Translations under genes and position numbers: made by a program | In this document: positions 45,593 to 55,508 of the stretch, one piece after another | Layout: every line of letters starts with the position of its first letter | Position numbering within the stretch: position 1 is the stretch's first letter | NCBI RefSeq assembly: GCF_008014695.1 | Contig: NZ_VOXE01000004.1 | Location: forward strand, 186,001-250,000 | Origin: Chryseobacterium sp. | GTDB lineage: Bacteria > Bacteroidota > Bacteroidia > Flavobacteriales > Weeksellaceae | Reading direction: 5' to 3' | DNA length: 64,000 bases | Notes under the pieces: model-generated | The model's database searches: none | Told to the model about the DNA's origin: nothing | What the model saw: the letters and a program-made list of their open reading frames with translations, nothing else

Positions 45593-45706
45593 GTTTTAAT
45601 AAAAGTTTTGGGCAAAGTTTGTGGAAAAATAATTGTGTAATTTGTAGATTTTGACGCTTTTACAAACGTTAAGTCTTTAAAACGAAATAAATTCCTCAAA
45701 AAAACT

Positions 45707-45714
45707 TAAATTTG
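45707..45714 (+). promoter_or_regulatory. hpt -7 box
   Basis: TAAATTTG 18 bp before the hpt ATG fits TAnnTTTG. Confidence 0.5.
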
Positions 45715-45731
45715 CACTTTCAAATCTATCT

Positions 45732-46286
45732 ATGGAATCCATTCACGTTCACGACAAAACATTCGTTCCTTATCTGAAGGATGCAGAAATTCAGGAAATC
45801 GTAAAAACCACCGCTTTAAAAATTTATGAAGACTATAAAGATGAGACCCCAATTTTCATTGGTGTCCTGAACGGGGTGATCATGTTTTTTTCGGACCTTC
45901 TGAAACATTATCCCGGGAAATGCGAAATCGCCTTCATTCAGATGAGTTCCTACGCGGGAACGCAGTCTACCGGCATTGTTTACCAGAAAATGGAACTGAC
46001 CAAAGACGTAAAAGACCGCCATATTATTCTGGTGGAAGATATCGTGGATACGGGAAACACCGTAGAAAGCCTGTTCCAGTATTTTACAGAAACCCAGCGT
46101 CCGAAATCGGTGAGACTGGCATCTTTTCTGCTGAAACCGGATGTGTATAAGAAAAATTTCAAGCTCGATTATATCGGAAAAGAAATTCCGAACAAATTTG
46201 TCCTCGGATATGGTCTTGATTATGATGAACTGGGCAGAAATTACCGGGATCTTTATCAGCTTGAAGAAGGAAAGATCAACGATTAA
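45732..46286 (+). CDS. hpt: Hypoxanthine phosphoribosyltransferase
   Basis: A 184-residue type I PRTase for purine salvage (hypoxanthine/guanine plus PRPP to IMP/GMP). The PRPP-binding loop VEDIVDTGNTV lies near 102-112, with the flexible-loop region MSSYAGTQST near 76 and LDYIGKEIPNKFVLGYGLDYD near the end. Length is normal. It is followed by adk and obg on the same strand, a common Flavobacteriia order. Confidence 0.94.
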   Translation: MESIHVHDKTFVPYLKDAEIQEIVKTTALKIYEDYKDETPIFIGVLNGVIMFFSDLLKHYPGKCEIAFIQMSSYAGTQSTGIVYQKMELTKDVKDRHIILVEDIVDTGNTVESLFQYFTETQRPKSVRLASFLLKPDVYKKNFKLDYIGKEIPNKFVLGYGLDYDELGRNYRDLYQLEEGKIND

Positions 46287-46378
46287 TACATTTGTACGGC
46301 AATACATTTGCCGGAAAATTTAAAAAGTATAACTAAAAACCGGCGGACATGCGAACTGTCGGAAGCCAACAGCAAAAT

Positions 46379-46957
46379 ATGATAAACATCGTTCTATTCG
46401 GCCCTCCGGGAAGTGGAAAAGGCACTCAGGCACAGAATTTAATTGAAAAATTCAACCTGAAACAGATTTCAACCGGTGATCTGTTCCGTTATAACATGAA
46501 AAACAATACGGAACTCGGCAAACTGGCAAAATCCTATATCGACAAAGGGGAATTGGTTCCTGATCAGGTGACTACCGACATGCTGATTGATGAAGTAAAA
46601 AAACCAACCGATACCAACGGTTTTATTTTCGACGGATATCCGAGAACAGCCAACCAGACGGAAGCACTCGAAAAAATTGTAAAAGAAGTGCTGAATGATG
46701 AGATCTCCATCTGTCTTTCATTGATTGTTGATGATGAAATTCTGGTGGAAAGACTTCTGAAGCGAGGCGAAACGAGCGGAAGGATCGATGATTCAAACGA
46801 AGAAATTATCCGCAACCGGATTAAAGAATATTATGCGAAAACCGCAGAAGTGGCCGAACTTTACAAACAACAGCACAAGTATGTTGAAGTAAACGGCGTC
46901 GGAGAAATTTCCGAAATTTCCGGAAAACTTTTTGCGGAAGTAGAAAAAATAAAATAA
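46379..46957 (+). CDS. adk: Adenylate kinase
   Basis: A 192-residue short-type kinase (2 ADP to ATP plus AMP). P-loop GPPGSGKGTQ at 8-17, AMP site DGYPRT near 85, LID arginines in RLLKRGETSGRIDDS near 120-135. It has no zinc-type long LID. I chose ATG 46379 (MINIVLFG) rather than 46349, because the family begins right at the first beta strand. Confidence 0.96.
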   Translation: MINIVLFGPPGSGKGTQAQNLIEKFNLKQISTGDLFRYNMKNNTELGKLAKSYIDKGELVPDQVTTDMLIDEVKKPTDTNGFIFDGYPRTANQTEALEKIVKEVLNDEISICLSLIVDDEILVERLLKRGETSGRIDDSNEEIIRNRIKEYYAKTAEVAELYKQQHKYVEVNGVGEISEISGKLFAEVEKIK

Positions 46958-46959
46958 TC

Positions 46960-47049
46960 GTCATTTGCGATGCAGCGCAGCTGAATGAAGCAATCCATTT
47001 TTTAAGAAAAGATGGTTTTGTGATTCGGCCCTGATTTTTTCGCAATGAC
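46960..47049. repeat. REP-like element with GTCATTGCGA ends
   Basis: A 90-bp element between adk and obg. It starts GTCATTTGCGA (46960-46970) and ends TTCGCAATGAC (47039-47049), near-perfect inverted termini. The inner GAAGCAATCC is typical of the GTCATTGCGA...GAAGCAATC repeats dispersed in many bacterial genomes. There is no coding capacity. Confidence 0.6.
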
Positions 47050-47061
47050 AAAAACAGTTCA

Positions 47062-48045
47062 ATGAGCAATTTCGTAGATTACGTAAAAATCCACTGTAAG
47101 AGTGGTCACGGCGGTGCAGGTTCTGCACATCTTCGCCGTGAAAAATATATTCCCAAAGGCGGTCCCGACGGCGGTGACGGCGGACGAGGCGGCCACGTGA
47201 TCATGAAAGGCGATGCCCATGAATGGACACTCCTTCCTTTGCGTTTTACGCGCCACATCAAAGCGGAACGCGGCCACAACGGTCAGAAAAATCAGTTAAC
47301 AGGCGGCTACGGAGAAGATGTTTACATTGAAGTACCCATTGGAACCATCGCCAGAAACGAAGAAGGTGAAATCATCGCCGAAATTCTTGAAGACGGACAG
47401 GAAATCATCCTTATGCACGGCGGAAAAGGCGGGATGGGAAACGAGCATTTCAAATCTTCCACCAACCAAACGCCGCGCTACGCGCAGCCGGGATTACCCG
47501 GAGAAGAAGGTTTCATCACTTTTGAACTGAAACTTTTGGCAGATGTTGGTTTGGTAGGATTCCCAAATGCAGGAAAATCTACACTTTTAGCAGCAGTTTC
47601 GGCAGCAAAACCTAAAATTGCAGATTATGCGTTTACGACTTTAACTCCGAATCTTGGGATTGTGGATTACCGGAATTACAAATCTTTTGTAATGGCCGAT
47701 ATTCCCGGAATTATCGAAGGTGCAGCAGAAGGTAAAGGGTTGGGCCACCGTTTTTTGAGGCATATTGAAAGGAATTCCATTCTACTGTTCATGATCCCTT
47801 CGGATTCCGAAGACCATTTCCAGGAATTTAAAATCCTCGAAAATGAGCTTAAAGAATACAATCCGGAACTGATGGACAAAGACTTTATTATTTCAGTTTC
47901 TAAAGCTGATTTGCTGGATGATGAACTGAAAAGGGAAATCTCAAAAGAATTTCCGGAAAACAGACAGCCGATTTACTTCTCTGCCGTTACGCAGGAAGGA
48001 CTGATGGAACTGAAAGATCTGATCTGGCAAAAACTTCATGGCTAA
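47062..48045 (+). CDS. obg: GTPase Obg (CgtA)
   Basis: A 327-residue ribosome-assembly GTPase. Glycine-rich Obg fold at the N-terminus ([30 protein letters not shown]), G1 GFPNAGKST near 167, G3 DIPGIIEGA near 214 and G4 SKAD near 280. The C-terminal extension is short, as is usual in Bacteroidetes. It acts in 50S maturation and stress control. A strong terminator follows. Confidence 0.96.
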   Translation: MSNFVDYVKIHCKSGHGGAGSAHLRREKYIPKGGPDGGDGGRGGHVIMKGDAHEWTLLPLRFTRHIKAERGHNGQKNQLTGGYGEDVYIEVPIGTIARNEEGEIIAEILEDGQEIILMHGGKGGMGNEHFKSSTNQTPRYAQPGLPGEEGFITFELKLLADVGLVGFPNAGKSTLLAAVSAAKPKIADYAFTTLTPNLGIVDYRNYKSFVMADIPGIIEGAAEGKGLGHRFLRHIERNSILLFMIPSDSEDHFQEFKILENELKEYNPELMDKDFIISVSKADLLDDELKREISKEFPENRQPIYFSAVTQEGLMELKDLIWQKLHG

Positions 48046-48055
48046 AAAATATTAA

Positions 48056-48088
48056 AACAGATTTGAGATTTCAAATCTGTTTTTTTTG
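48056..48088 (+). terminator. obg terminator
   Basis: AACAGATTTGA-GATT-TCAAATCTGTT, an 11-bp perfect stem, then eight T, 10 bp past the stop. Confidence 0.88.
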
Positions 48089-48123
48089 GAATAATAATTG
48101 AGACTGCAAATAAAAATTTAAAC

Positions 48124-48609
48124 ATGAAATACCTCTTATCCCTATTCAGCTTCGCTCTGCTGATGTCCTGCGCGACAACCAACTCGTCAAAATATTCAAA
48201 AATTCAATACGAGGCGGGTGCCTGCTTCGGGTTCTGTCCGATTTTTAAACTTACGGTAAATCCTGACCGGACTGCCGTAATTGAAGCGGAACGATTCACC
48301 TTTACAGACGGAAAATCCAAGGACGATTTTTCACGACCAAAGGAAGGAACCTTTAAAGCCACCCTTAAAGAAGCAGATTATAAAAAACTGATCAGCCTTC
48401 TGGACGGTTTAGATTTAAAAACGCTTAAGAACAACTACGGCAGTAAAAATGTAACCGACTTACCTACGGCACACCTGAACATCACTTTTAGTGACGGAAG
48501 TACCAAACATATCGAAGATTATGGAAAACGCGGAACAGAAAAGCTGGACGCGCTGTATGATTTCATCGAAAATCTTAGAAAAACCCAAACATGGAGTAAA
48601 GTAAATTAG
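48124..48609 (+). CDS. DUF6438 lipoprotein
   Basis: A 161-residue protein with lipoprotein signal MKYLLSLFSFALLMSC (Cys16). The mature part holds the DUF6438 signature EAGACFGFCPIFKLTV with two cysteines near 38-44, then alternating strands typical of a small beta-rich fold. It is periplasmic or membrane-anchored and of unknown function. It stands alone between two terminators. Confidence 0.85.
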   Translation: MKYLLSLFSFALLMSCATTNSSKYSKIQYEAGACFGFCPIFKLTVNPDRTAVIEAERFTFTDGKSKDDFSRPKEGTFKATLKEADYKKLISLLDGLDLKTLKNNYGSKNVTDLPTAHLNITFSDGSTKHIEDYGKRGTEKLDALYDFIENLRKTQTWSKVN

Positions 48610-48630
48610 AATAATTTTTAAAATTTAAAT

Positions 48631-48668
48631 AAAGGGCATTTTTAATTAAAAAATGCCCTTTATTATTT
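48631..48668 (+). terminator. Terminator after DUF6438 gene
   Basis: AAAGGGCATTTTT-AATT-AAAAAATGCCCTTT followed by TATTATTTTT, a long stem about 20 bp after the stop. Confidence 0.85.
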
Positions 48669-48674
48669 TTAGTG

Positions 48675-48682
48675 TATCTTTG
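48675..48682 (+). promoter_or_regulatory. -7 box before DEAD-box helicase
   Basis: TATCTTTG matches TAnnTTTG and leaves a leader of about 70 nt before ATG 48756. A leader of this size is common for cold-inducible RNA helicases, but no structure is assigned. Confidence 0.45.
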
Positions 48683-48755
48683 CGCCATATCCGCGGCATT
48701 CTAAGCCCTTTCGTAATTAGCTTTACTAAAAATTCTGTTTAAAATTTTTGACAGA

Positions 48756-50069
48756 ATGCTCAAAAATGAAGAAGCAAAAAGCTTCATCCGCTCTAATTTT
48801 AACACAGAAATAATTTTGTTATTTACAGACTTAAATTTAATTAAGCCCATCCTTGATGCGCTTAAAGAGGAAGGTTATGAAAAACCAACTCCAATTCAGC
48901 AACAGGCTATTCCAAGCATTTTAGAAGGACGCGACCTGCTCGGAACCGCGCAGACCGGAACAGGGAAAACAGCTGCTTTCGCCATCCCGATTCTGCAGAA
49001 TCTTACCGAAAAAAACATTCGCAATAATCAAATAAAAGCACTTATCTTGACGCCGACGCGGGAACTTGCGATCCAGATTGAAGAAAGTTTCAACGCTTAC
49101 GGAAAACACCTTAAAATGCGGAATCTCGTAGTTTTTGGCGGCGTAAAACAAGGCGCTCAGGAAGCTGCGCTGAAAAAAGGTGTGGATATTCTCGTGGCTA
49201 CGCCCGGAAGGCTTTTAGACTTCATTTCACAAGGCATCATCTCTCTCAAAAATCTTGAAATTTTCGTTTTGGACGAAGCTGACCGTATGCTGGACATGGG
49301 ATTTGTTCACGATGTGAAGAAAATTGTAAAAATGCTTCCCGCAAAAAGACAGACTCTGTTTTTTTCCGCTACGTTCCCTGATGAAATTAAAACCCTTGCC
49401 AACACCATCCTCAACAATCCAGTAAAGGTTGCTGTTGCACCGGTTTCAGCAACTGCAGATACAATTCAGCAGAAGGTATATTTTGTTGATAAAGAGGATA
49501 AACTGGAATTGCTGACGCATATTCTTCAGAACGACATTTCAGATTCAGTTTTGGTGTTTTCAAGAACCAAACACGGTGCCGATAAAATTGCACGTAAACT
49601 CCAGTCGCACAAGATTTCTGCCGAAGCCATTCACGGAAATAAGTCCCAGAATGCAAGGCAGAACGCACTGAGCAACTTCAAATCCGGAAAAACAAGGATT
49701 CTGGTAGCGACCGACATTGCTGCAAGAGGAATTGATATTGACGAACTGAAATATGTGGTGAATTTTGAACTTTCCGACGTTTCTGAAACCTATGTTCACC
49801 GGATCGGAAGAACCGGAAGAGCCGGCGCCGAAGGAAAATCGATTTCGTTTGTAGACAGTCTGGATCTACTGAATCTGAGAGATACCGAAAAACTCATCGG
49901 CAAGAAAATTCCGGTAGAAAGGGACCATCCTTACCACACCGATAATCTGGTTGCCCAAAAAAGGGATTCGAACAACAAACCTTTTCAACAGAGGCCAAGA
50001 CCTCAATCAAAGGAAAACATTGCTTCGAAAAAACCAAACAACAAGAGTAATTTCTCGAGAAACAAGTAA
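48756..50069 (+). CDS. DEAD-box RNA helicase (RhlE-like)
   Basis: A 437-residue ATP-dependent RNA helicase. Motif [11 protein letters not shown] near 65, PTRELA near 99, DEAD near 174, SAT near 206 and [10 protein letters not shown] near 349. The tail after about 375 is basic and Asn/Gln-rich ([20 protein letters not shown]), as in RhlE proteins that bind RNA non-specifically. The N-terminal roughly 22 residues are unusual; translation could start later at a TTG near 48816. It functions in ribosome assembly or RNA decay. Confidence 0.92.
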   Translation: MLKNEEAKSFIRSNFNTEIILLFTDLNLIKPILDALKEEGYEKPTPIQQQAIPSILEGRDLLGTAQTGTGKTAAFAIPILQNLTEKNIRNNQIKALILTPTRELAIQIEESFNAYGKHLKMRNLVVFGGVKQGAQEAALKKGVDILVATPGRLLDFISQGIISLKNLEIFVLDEADRMLDMGFVHDVKKIVKMLPAKRQTLFFSATFPDEIKTLANTILNNPVKVAVAPVSATADTIQQKVYFVDKEDKLELLTHILQNDISDSVLVFSRTKHGADKIARKLQSHKISAEAIHGNKSQNARQNALSNFKSGKTRILVATDIAARGIDIDELKYVVNFELSDVSETYVHRIGRTGRAGAEGKSISFVDSLDLLNLRDTEKLIGKKIPVERDHPYHTDNLVAQKRDSNNKPFQQRPRPQSKENIASKKPNNKSNFSRNK

Positions 50070-50076
50070 AATAATC

Positions 50077-50108
50077 AAATCCTTCTCAAATATTGAGAAG
50101 GATTTTTT
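50077..50108 (+). terminator. Helicase terminator
   Basis: AAATCCTTCTCAA-ATA-TTGAGAAGGATTT plus T run. It may serve both convergent genes. Confidence 0.85.
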
Positions 50109-50111
50109 CGC

Positions 50112-51263
50112 TTATATCTTACCGTCTTCTATATTACTTTTCAGCAAAAAGCAATAGCTTATAATACAGAAGGGCAAGGCGGCAGCTAAATAAGTTATAT
50201 TCAAAAATTTAGAATCATAACCTTTTATGAGTTGCTCGAGGATATGATCACCCATAAGACAAAAAATAATAATCGCTGACAAATTGAACACCTGCTTGAT
50301 ATTTTTTATATAAAAGGAAAAAAAAACCGACAGCAACAGGAAAAATACAACTACAAAAATATTTGACTGGCCTTGCATTTTTAAAGGATTATGCTTCAGA
50401 ATAAATTCGAAATTTTCTGCAGGCAGCAATACCGAAGCCAATAAAATCCCCGCCGTTAAAGAAAATGAAGCAATAAATTTTATTTTTTGTTTCCAAGCAG
50501 CTTCCCAAAAAGGTCTAAACAGAAATAAAATCAGCGGAATAACAACAACACTGCGTGTAAGGCATATCACTCCCAAAATAAAACCCAATAATACAGACTT
50601 TTCGAAATAATTTCCCTCAAATTTTTTATGCCACAAAAGTATAAAAACAGTAGTTATAATAAATGACGAAATAAAATCACTTTTACACACAGCTTCGTAC
50701 AAAAATGACAGTGAGATTGTTAAGAGAACAATTCCGTAAAACCTGACAGTATTGTTCTTAAAGGACCAAATAATCGCACACGAAAACAATAGCAAACTTG
50801 CAACCTGTATATATCCTACATTTCCCAAAAGATAAAATCCTACTAAAAAAAGAAGCTGTCCCGGTAAATAGGAGGAAACATTGCCCATAAAATTTTTAGT
50901 GTCGTAAATATACTCTCCGTGAATCCAATAATTCAGCGAATACTCTATTGTTTGCCATCTGTCGATCTTTAACTGATAAGGATCCTTTATAATATGGCAC
51001 AGAAAAATATAAAAAACTGTACTCAAAAAAAGAGTTGAGTAAACTAGCGTATTGCTAATTTTTATTTTTTTTAAAAAATAGTCATAACCTATTAAGATGA
51101 AAATCTGAGATAAAATAAACAATATTATCAGAATATAAGTCGGTATCAAATCTTGTTTTACGCCGTACTTCACTACGAAAAGCAGATTGATGATTACATA
51201 CATCGAGAACATGACGTATTTCATCATCTGAGTATTTTCGATAAAATCTAAGATTTTGTTCAT
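50112..51263 (-). CDS. Polytopic membrane protein, glycosyltransferase-C-like
   Basis: A 383-residue protein with about ten TM helices. A loop after the second or third helix holds KIDRWQTIEYSLNYWIHGEYIYD, of the type found in GT-C mannosyltransferases and DUF2029-like proteins that use polyprenyl-phosphate sugars. A later GVICLTRSVVVIPLIL region fits the same fold. The assignment is by pattern only. It could take part in surface glycan or lipid glycosylation. It is A+T-rich compared with its neighbours and is a single gene. Confidence 0.65.
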   Translation of the reverse strand: MNKILDFIENTQMMKYVMFSMYVIINLLFVVKYGVKQDLIPTYILIILFILSQIFILIGYDYFLKKIKISNTLVYSTLFLSTVFYIFLCHIIKDPYQLKIDRWQTIEYSLNYWIHGEYIYDTKNFMGNVSSYLPGQLLFLVGFYLLGNVGYIQVASLLLFSCAIIWSFKNNTVRFYGIVLLTISLSFLYEAVCKSDFISSFIITTVFILLWHKKFEGNYFEKSVLLGFILGVICLTRSVVVIPLILFLFRPFWEAAWKQKIKFIASFSLTAGILLASVLLPAENFEFILKHNPLKMQGQSNIFVVVFFLLLSVFFSFYIKNIKQVFNLSAIIIFCLMGDHILEQLIKGYDSKFLNITYLAAALPFCIISYCFLLKSNIEDGKI

Positions 51264-51431
51264 TATTCAAGTTTCCACTTATTAAAATAATTCCGTTGCG
51301 TTCTCAGTCGTGGTTCTTTCAATATCAGCAACATCTTTTTAAATATCCACGTTGTAAATTTGATTTGGATAAATATATTTTTCAAAAGCAACGATGGTGA
51401 TCTTGTCTGCGAAGCTTACAGACTAAAAACT

Positions 51432-52196
51432 TCATTGTGTGAATAATTGGACAGCATTAATGGTGGTAATTCTGTCGATCTCATTGAAATCCTTACCGTA
51501 AATATTGACCAATTTTCCGACAATTAAGTCCAGATAAGCACTTTCGTTTCTTTTTCCCCGGTACGGAACCGGCGCCAGATAAGGGGAATCGGTTTCCAGA
51601 ACAATTTTTTCCAATGGGATTTCATGCAGGAACTGATCAATTTTACCATTCTTAAAGGTCACCACTCCACCGATTCCGAGAAGAAAATTGAGTTCAACGG
51701 CATGTTGTGCCTGTTCCAGATTTCCTGAAAAACAATGAAAAATTCCGCGCAATTTGGGGTGTTTTTTCCTTTCCAAAACGTCGAAAACTTCATCAAAACT
51801 TTCACGCGTGTGAATGACGATCGGCACATCCCTTTCTACAGCCCAGTCGATCTGCTTTTCGAAAGCTTTCACCTGAATATCCAGAGTAGACTTGTCCCAA
51901 TACAGATCAATCCCAATTTCACCGATTGCAGGAAAACTTCTTTGTTTCAGGTAATTCTCTACAATTTTCAGTTCATTTTCCCAGGTTTCAGGTTTTACAT
52001 AACACGGATGGAGGCCCATCATAGCAAAAATCTGTCCCGGATAATTTTTTTCCAGATTCAGCATCTTTTCGTGCGTTTCAGAATCGATTGCCGGCAGATA
52101 AAATTTGGAAATTCCTTTAGAAACAGCCCTTTCGATCATTTCTTTGCGGTCATGGTCAAATTCTTCGGAGTATAGGTGGGTGTGGGTATCGATCAT
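51432..52196 (-). CDS. TatD-family metal-dependent hydrolase
   Basis: A 254-residue TIM-barrel deoxyribonuclease-like protein. Metal ligands: HTHLY at residues 4-8, Glu in GEIGIDLYW near 92, His in VIHTRESFDE near 127, HCFSGN near 152 and Asp in LETDSPYLAPVPYRGKRN near 205. TatD/YcfH proteins have 3'-5' DNase activity or act in tRNA/DNA quality control. Full length. The GSCFA gene lies 20 bp upstream on the same strand. Confidence 0.93.
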   Translation of the reverse strand: MIDTHTHLYSEEFDHDRKEMIERAVSKGISKFYLPAIDSETHEKMLNLEKNYPGQIFAMMGLHPCYVKPETWENELKIVENYLKQRSFPAIGEIGIDLYWDKSTLDIQVKAFEKQIDWAVERDVPIVIHTRESFDEVFDVLERKKHPKLRGIFHCFSGNLEQAQHAVELNFLLGIGGVVTFKNGKIDQFLHEIPLEKIVLETDSPYLAPVPYRGKRNESAYLDLIVGKLVNIYGKDFNEIDRITTINAVQLFTQ

Positions 52197-52215
52197 TTTT
52201 TGCCTTAGGTATATT

Positions 52216-53169
52216 TCAGGAAAATATTCTGTGTTTCACTTTTGTTTGCTGAAGCGCAATTCTTCCTTTTAAATTTTTGAGGAATTCCCGATAGGTTGGA
52301 TGAGTTTCGTCTGAAGGTCTATGGTCGAGTGCTTTTGCAATTTTGAAGTTTTCTTCAATAAAATCCATCGTTTCATCAGAAAAATAGGCATTCCCGAATT
52401 TCTCCCAGATGTACTGAACCGCCTGGCTGTTCGGATGAATCAAATCATCCTTATAAAAGCGGTAATCCCGAAGATCATCCATTAAAATTTCATACACTGG
52501 GAGATAATGACAGTTTTCAAACTGAGGCAGGATCTCGTGGATTGCGGAAATAAGTTTGGCTTTGCTCAGGTTGTTTTCAACCATACCGTCTTTGGTATGA
52601 CGAACCGGCGAAACCGTAAAAAGGATCTGAACATCCTCTTTACAGATGTCTTTCAGATTGACCACCGTTTCGTACATGGAATCGGTGAGTTCCAAATTGG
52701 TCAAAAGCCTTTTTTTGAAATATTTTGCCGGAATTTTATGGCAGTTGGCCACGAGTTTGTTTTTCGGCAGAAATTCATGAACGAAAGAAGTTCCGTACGT
52801 GATGATCACCCGGTTCGTGTTCTGAAGAAACAGATTGCCTTCTTCAATTTTTGTGTTGATTTTTTCTAAAGCCTGATGCGCGAACCGGGAACTGAACCGG
52901 GAATGGTGATCGAGCGAAATCGCTTCATCCTGATAGCTGATCAGATCATCTTCCGTGTAAAACTCCGAATGATGGAGTTTTTTAATCGCCTGATTTATTG
53001 AATACGGATTGAAAAGGGTGCCGAACGGATTGCTGAGCGTCTGGATTTGTCCGGTTTGCAGCAAATCAGTGATTTCGGAGGCAAAACAGGAACCGATTGA
53101 GAACACATGGTCCTCAATTTCAATTTTATGCGGTGATTCTGGAATTTCTACTTCGGTCCGGAATTTCAT
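52216..53169 (-). CDS. GSCFA-domain protein
   Basis: A 317-residue protein with the family-naming motif IGSCFASEI near 26-34. It continues with NPFGTLFNPYSI, the Ser-Gly-Asn-hydrolase-like blocks ITYGTSFVHEF and TVSPVRHTKDG and, near the C-terminus, DDLIHPNSQAVQYIWE with a likely catalytic Asp/His. It is SGNH-like and may act on acylated sugars. The family is typical of Bacteroidetes. It probably forms an operon with tatD. Confidence 0.9.
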   Translation of the reverse strand: MKFRTEVEIPESPHKIEIEDHVFSIGSCFASEITDLLQTGQIQTLSNPFGTLFNPYSINQAIKKLHHSEFYTEDDLISYQDEAISLDHHSRFSSRFAHQALEKINTKIEEGNLFLQNTNRVIITYGTSFVHEFLPKNKLVANCHKIPAKYFKKRLLTNLELTDSMYETVVNLKDICKEDVQILFTVSPVRHTKDGMVENNLSKAKLISAIHEILPQFENCHYLPVYEILMDDLRDYRFYKDDLIHPNSQAVQYIWEKFGNAYFSDETMDFIEENFKIAKALDHRPSDETHPTYREFLKNLKGRIALQQTKVKHRIFS

Positions 53170-53257
53170 AAGATTAAGGTGGTGATGTGAGAATATGATA
53201 ATGAAATGGTTCGACCAAAAACCATCTCATTTAATTAAGTCGTTACTGGTTCAGGTT

Positions 53258-54229
53258 TTAGCTTTCCCGTCTCAATAGGTAGTTTGCAAGCTCAATAAAC
53301 GGTTTTTTCTTCGCATCCGGAACATTGATCTGCTTCAGGTAACCTTGTCCGATTTCGTTGTGTTTCTGAATCAAATGAAGGGTTTTCTCATCTACTCTGG
53401 TTCTGCGGAAAATCTTTTCAACGCTGTAAATTTTATCTACGTTGTCAGTCTTCTTTGAATACCAGTAATCGAGTTCCTTCCGTTCTTCATCTGTCGCATG
53501 TTCGCGCGCCAAAAGGTACAGCACGGTTTTTTTATTTTCGTAAATATCACCAGCATGTTTCTTACCGAACTGTTCCTGATTTCCGAAGACATCCAGATAA
53601 TCATCCATAATCTGGAAAGCAATCCCGATATGTTTTCCGAAGTTGAAGATCGCTTTTGCATCGGCAAAATTTGCTCCGGCAATCAACGCTCCTATTTCAA
53701 ATGAAGAGGCACTTAAAATGCCGGTTTTATACGTAATCATTCGGATATAATCGTCGAAAGTTACATTTTCACGCGTTTCAAAATTAATATCATATTGCTG
53801 GCCTTCGCAAAGCAACAAACCAGTGTGGGTAAAAACCCGGATACAGGCTTTGAAAAGTTCAGGTTCCAGATCTTCAAAAAACTTGTAGGCTTTAATTAAA
53901 AGAGCATCACCAGAAAGGATTCCGACATTGATGCCGTGGAGCGTATGAATCGTCGGTTTGTTTCGGCGAATTGGCGCTTCATCCATAATATCGTCATGAA
54001 TGAGGGTGAAATTATGGAAAAACTCGATCGCTAGCGCAGGTTTTATGGCTTTCTGAATATCCCCGTCGAACATATCGCTGGCCATGAGCACCATAATCGG
54101 ACGGAGGCGTTTACCGCCGTGCGAAATGATGTAATTCATGGGCTCATACAACTCTGCAGGCTTGTCTTTGAAGGTGTACCGCTCAACAGCTTTGGCAACG
54201 ATTTCCTGATATTCATCTAAAAATTGCAT
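53258..54229 (-). CDS. Polyprenyl (trans-isoprenyl) diphosphate synthase
   Basis: A 323-residue prenyl elongase. First Asp-rich motif LIHDDIMDEAPIRR near 77-90, second QIMDDYLDVFG near 204-214, and GGKRLRP near 35-41. The residues before the first motif are consistent with medium or long chain products, so it may make the side chain of menaquinone or another all-trans prenyl diphosphate; the exact length cannot be read. A TATTTTTG promoter box lies about 20 bp upstream (54247-54254). Confidence 0.92.
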   Translation of the reverse strand: MQFLDEYQEIVAKAVERYTFKDKPAELYEPMNYIISHGGKRLRPIMVLMASDMFDGDIQKAIKPALAIEFFHNFTLIHDDIMDEAPIRRNKPTIHTLHGINVGILSGDALLIKAYKFFEDLEPELFKACIRVFTHTGLLLCEGQQYDINFETRENVTFDDYIRMITYKTGILSASSFEIGALIAGANFADAKAIFNFGKHIGIAFQIMDDYLDVFGNQEQFGKKHAGDIYENKKTVLYLLAREHATDEERKELDYWYSKKTDNVDKIYSVEKIFRRTRVDEKTLHLIQKHNEIGQGYLKQINVPDAKKKPFIELANYLLRRES

Positions 54230-54246
54230 AAAATTTCTTGTTTTTA

Positions 54247-54254
54247 CAAAAATA
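54247..54254 (-). promoter_or_regulatory. Prenyl synthase -7 box
   Basis: TATTTTTG on the minus strand, 18 bp before the ATG. Confidence 0.5.
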
Positions 54255-54288
54255 CACTTTTAAAAGTTTTTTATTAAAATTTAGGCAT

Positions 54289-54319
54289 AAAAAAAACCAC
54301 TTCCGCAGAAATGGTTTTA
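54289..54319 (-). terminator. Terminator after phosphate transporter gene
   Basis: An AAAACCA-type stem with TGGTTTT around a partly paired loop, with A/T tails on both sides, about 18 bp past the PiT stop. It is imperfect (one mismatch). Confidence 0.55.
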
Positions 54320-54335
54320 AAGATATATATTGAAT

Positions 54336-55478
54336 TTATTTGAACAGATTAACGATCAGATAAGTGGCTCCGGCTACAATCGCAGAGATTGGAATGGTTA
54401 AGATCCAGGCCCAAAGTAAACTTACGGTGATTCCCCATCTAACGGCAGAAACTCTTTTGGTTAACCCTACGCCGATGATTGCACCGGTAATCGTATGCGT
54501 TGTGGAAACAGGAATACCGAAATGCTCGGTTATAAACAGGGTAATTGCACCTGCAGTTTCTGCACTTACACCTTCCAAAGGGGTAACTTTAGTAATTCTG
54601 GTTCCCATTGTTTTCACGATTTTCCAACCGCCACTCATGGTTCCGAGGGCAATCATTAAAAACGAAGTAAAAGGAACCCACCAGTAATGTTCAACAAAAA
54701 AGGAGAACTGGTGTTTACCGTCTAAAGCGAGATAGACCGGGTCATGAAGCATCTGTACATGATAAAAAATTACCGCGGCACCGATGATACCCATGACTTT
54801 CTGCGCATCGTTCGTTCCGTGGCCCAGACTAAAAAGTGCTGAAGAAAACAACTGCAGCTTTCTGAAAACCGTATCTGCTTTCCGAGGACTCGTTTTCTTG
54901 GCGATATTAACGATAATTAAAGTGATGATGATTGAAATAATGGCTCCGATGATTGGTGCCAGAAAAATAAACAGAAAAATCGGCAGTACCTTTTCATATT
55001 TCACCACATTTTGGGTGAAAAGCTGTTTAAAAGCCAAAATCAGATTGTCGAAAAAGCCGGAACCGGGTTGCGCTAAAGCAATTGACTCATAATCCGAAAC
55101 CAAAGCGTACATCAAAGCCGCTCCCAGAAAACCACCGATTAGGGTGTGTGACGAAGAAGACGGTATTCCGAACCACCAGGTCAGCAAATTCCAGGCGATG
55201 GCGGCAATTAAGCCGGAAAAAATAACTTCAAGATTGATGAAATCTTCGTTTACAGATTTTGCAATGGTGTTACCGATTTTAAACTCACCAATCACATATG
55301 CGGCAAGAAAAAAGGCGGCAAAATTCCAAACTGCTGCCCAAAGAACGGCCTGGAAAGGCGTTAAAACTTTAGTGGAAACAATGGTCGCAATAGAATTGGC
55401 AGCATCGTGAAAACCGTTTATGTAATCGAAAATTAAGGCTAAAACAATGATAACGATTAAAAGTATTGGAAAATCCAT
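54336..55478 (-). CDS. Inorganic phosphate transporter, PiT family
   Basis: A 380-residue membrane transporter with about ten TM helices. The two PiT signatures are visible: NGFHDAANSIATIVSTKVLTP-type near 21-40, and the second repeat GHGTNDAQKVMGIIG near 223. It moves phosphate with H+ or as a metal-phosphate complex. The DUF47 gene directly upstream (30 bp) is its regular partner. Inverted-repeat topology is complete. Confidence 0.93.
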   Translation of the reverse strand: MDFPILLIVIIVLALIFDYINGFHDAANSIATIVSTKVLTPFQAVLWAAVWNFAAFFLAAYVIGEFKIGNTIAKSVNEDFINLEVIFSGLIAAIAWNLLTWWFGIPSSSSHTLIGGFLGAALMYALVSDYESIALAQPGSGFFDNLILAFKQLFTQNVVKYEKVLPIFLFIFLAPIIGAIISIIITLIIVNIAKKTSPRKADTVFRKLQLFSSALFSLGHGTNDAQKVMGIIGAAVIFYHVQMLHDPVYLALDGKHQFSFFVEHYWWVPFTSFLMIALGTMSGGWKIVKTMGTRITKVTPLEGVSAETAGAITLFITEHFGIPVSTTHTITGAIIGVGLTKRVSAVRWGITVSLLWAWILTIPISAIVAGATYLIVNLFK

Positions 55479-55508
55479 TCTTTATTTTTAAGGTTAAATT
55501 TGAACAGA

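Noticed and set aside
45816-46307. Long antisense frame (163 aa) opposite hpt
   Set aside because: The plus-strand frame is a clear phosphoribosyltransferase. The antisense product has no motif and is a codon-usage shadow.
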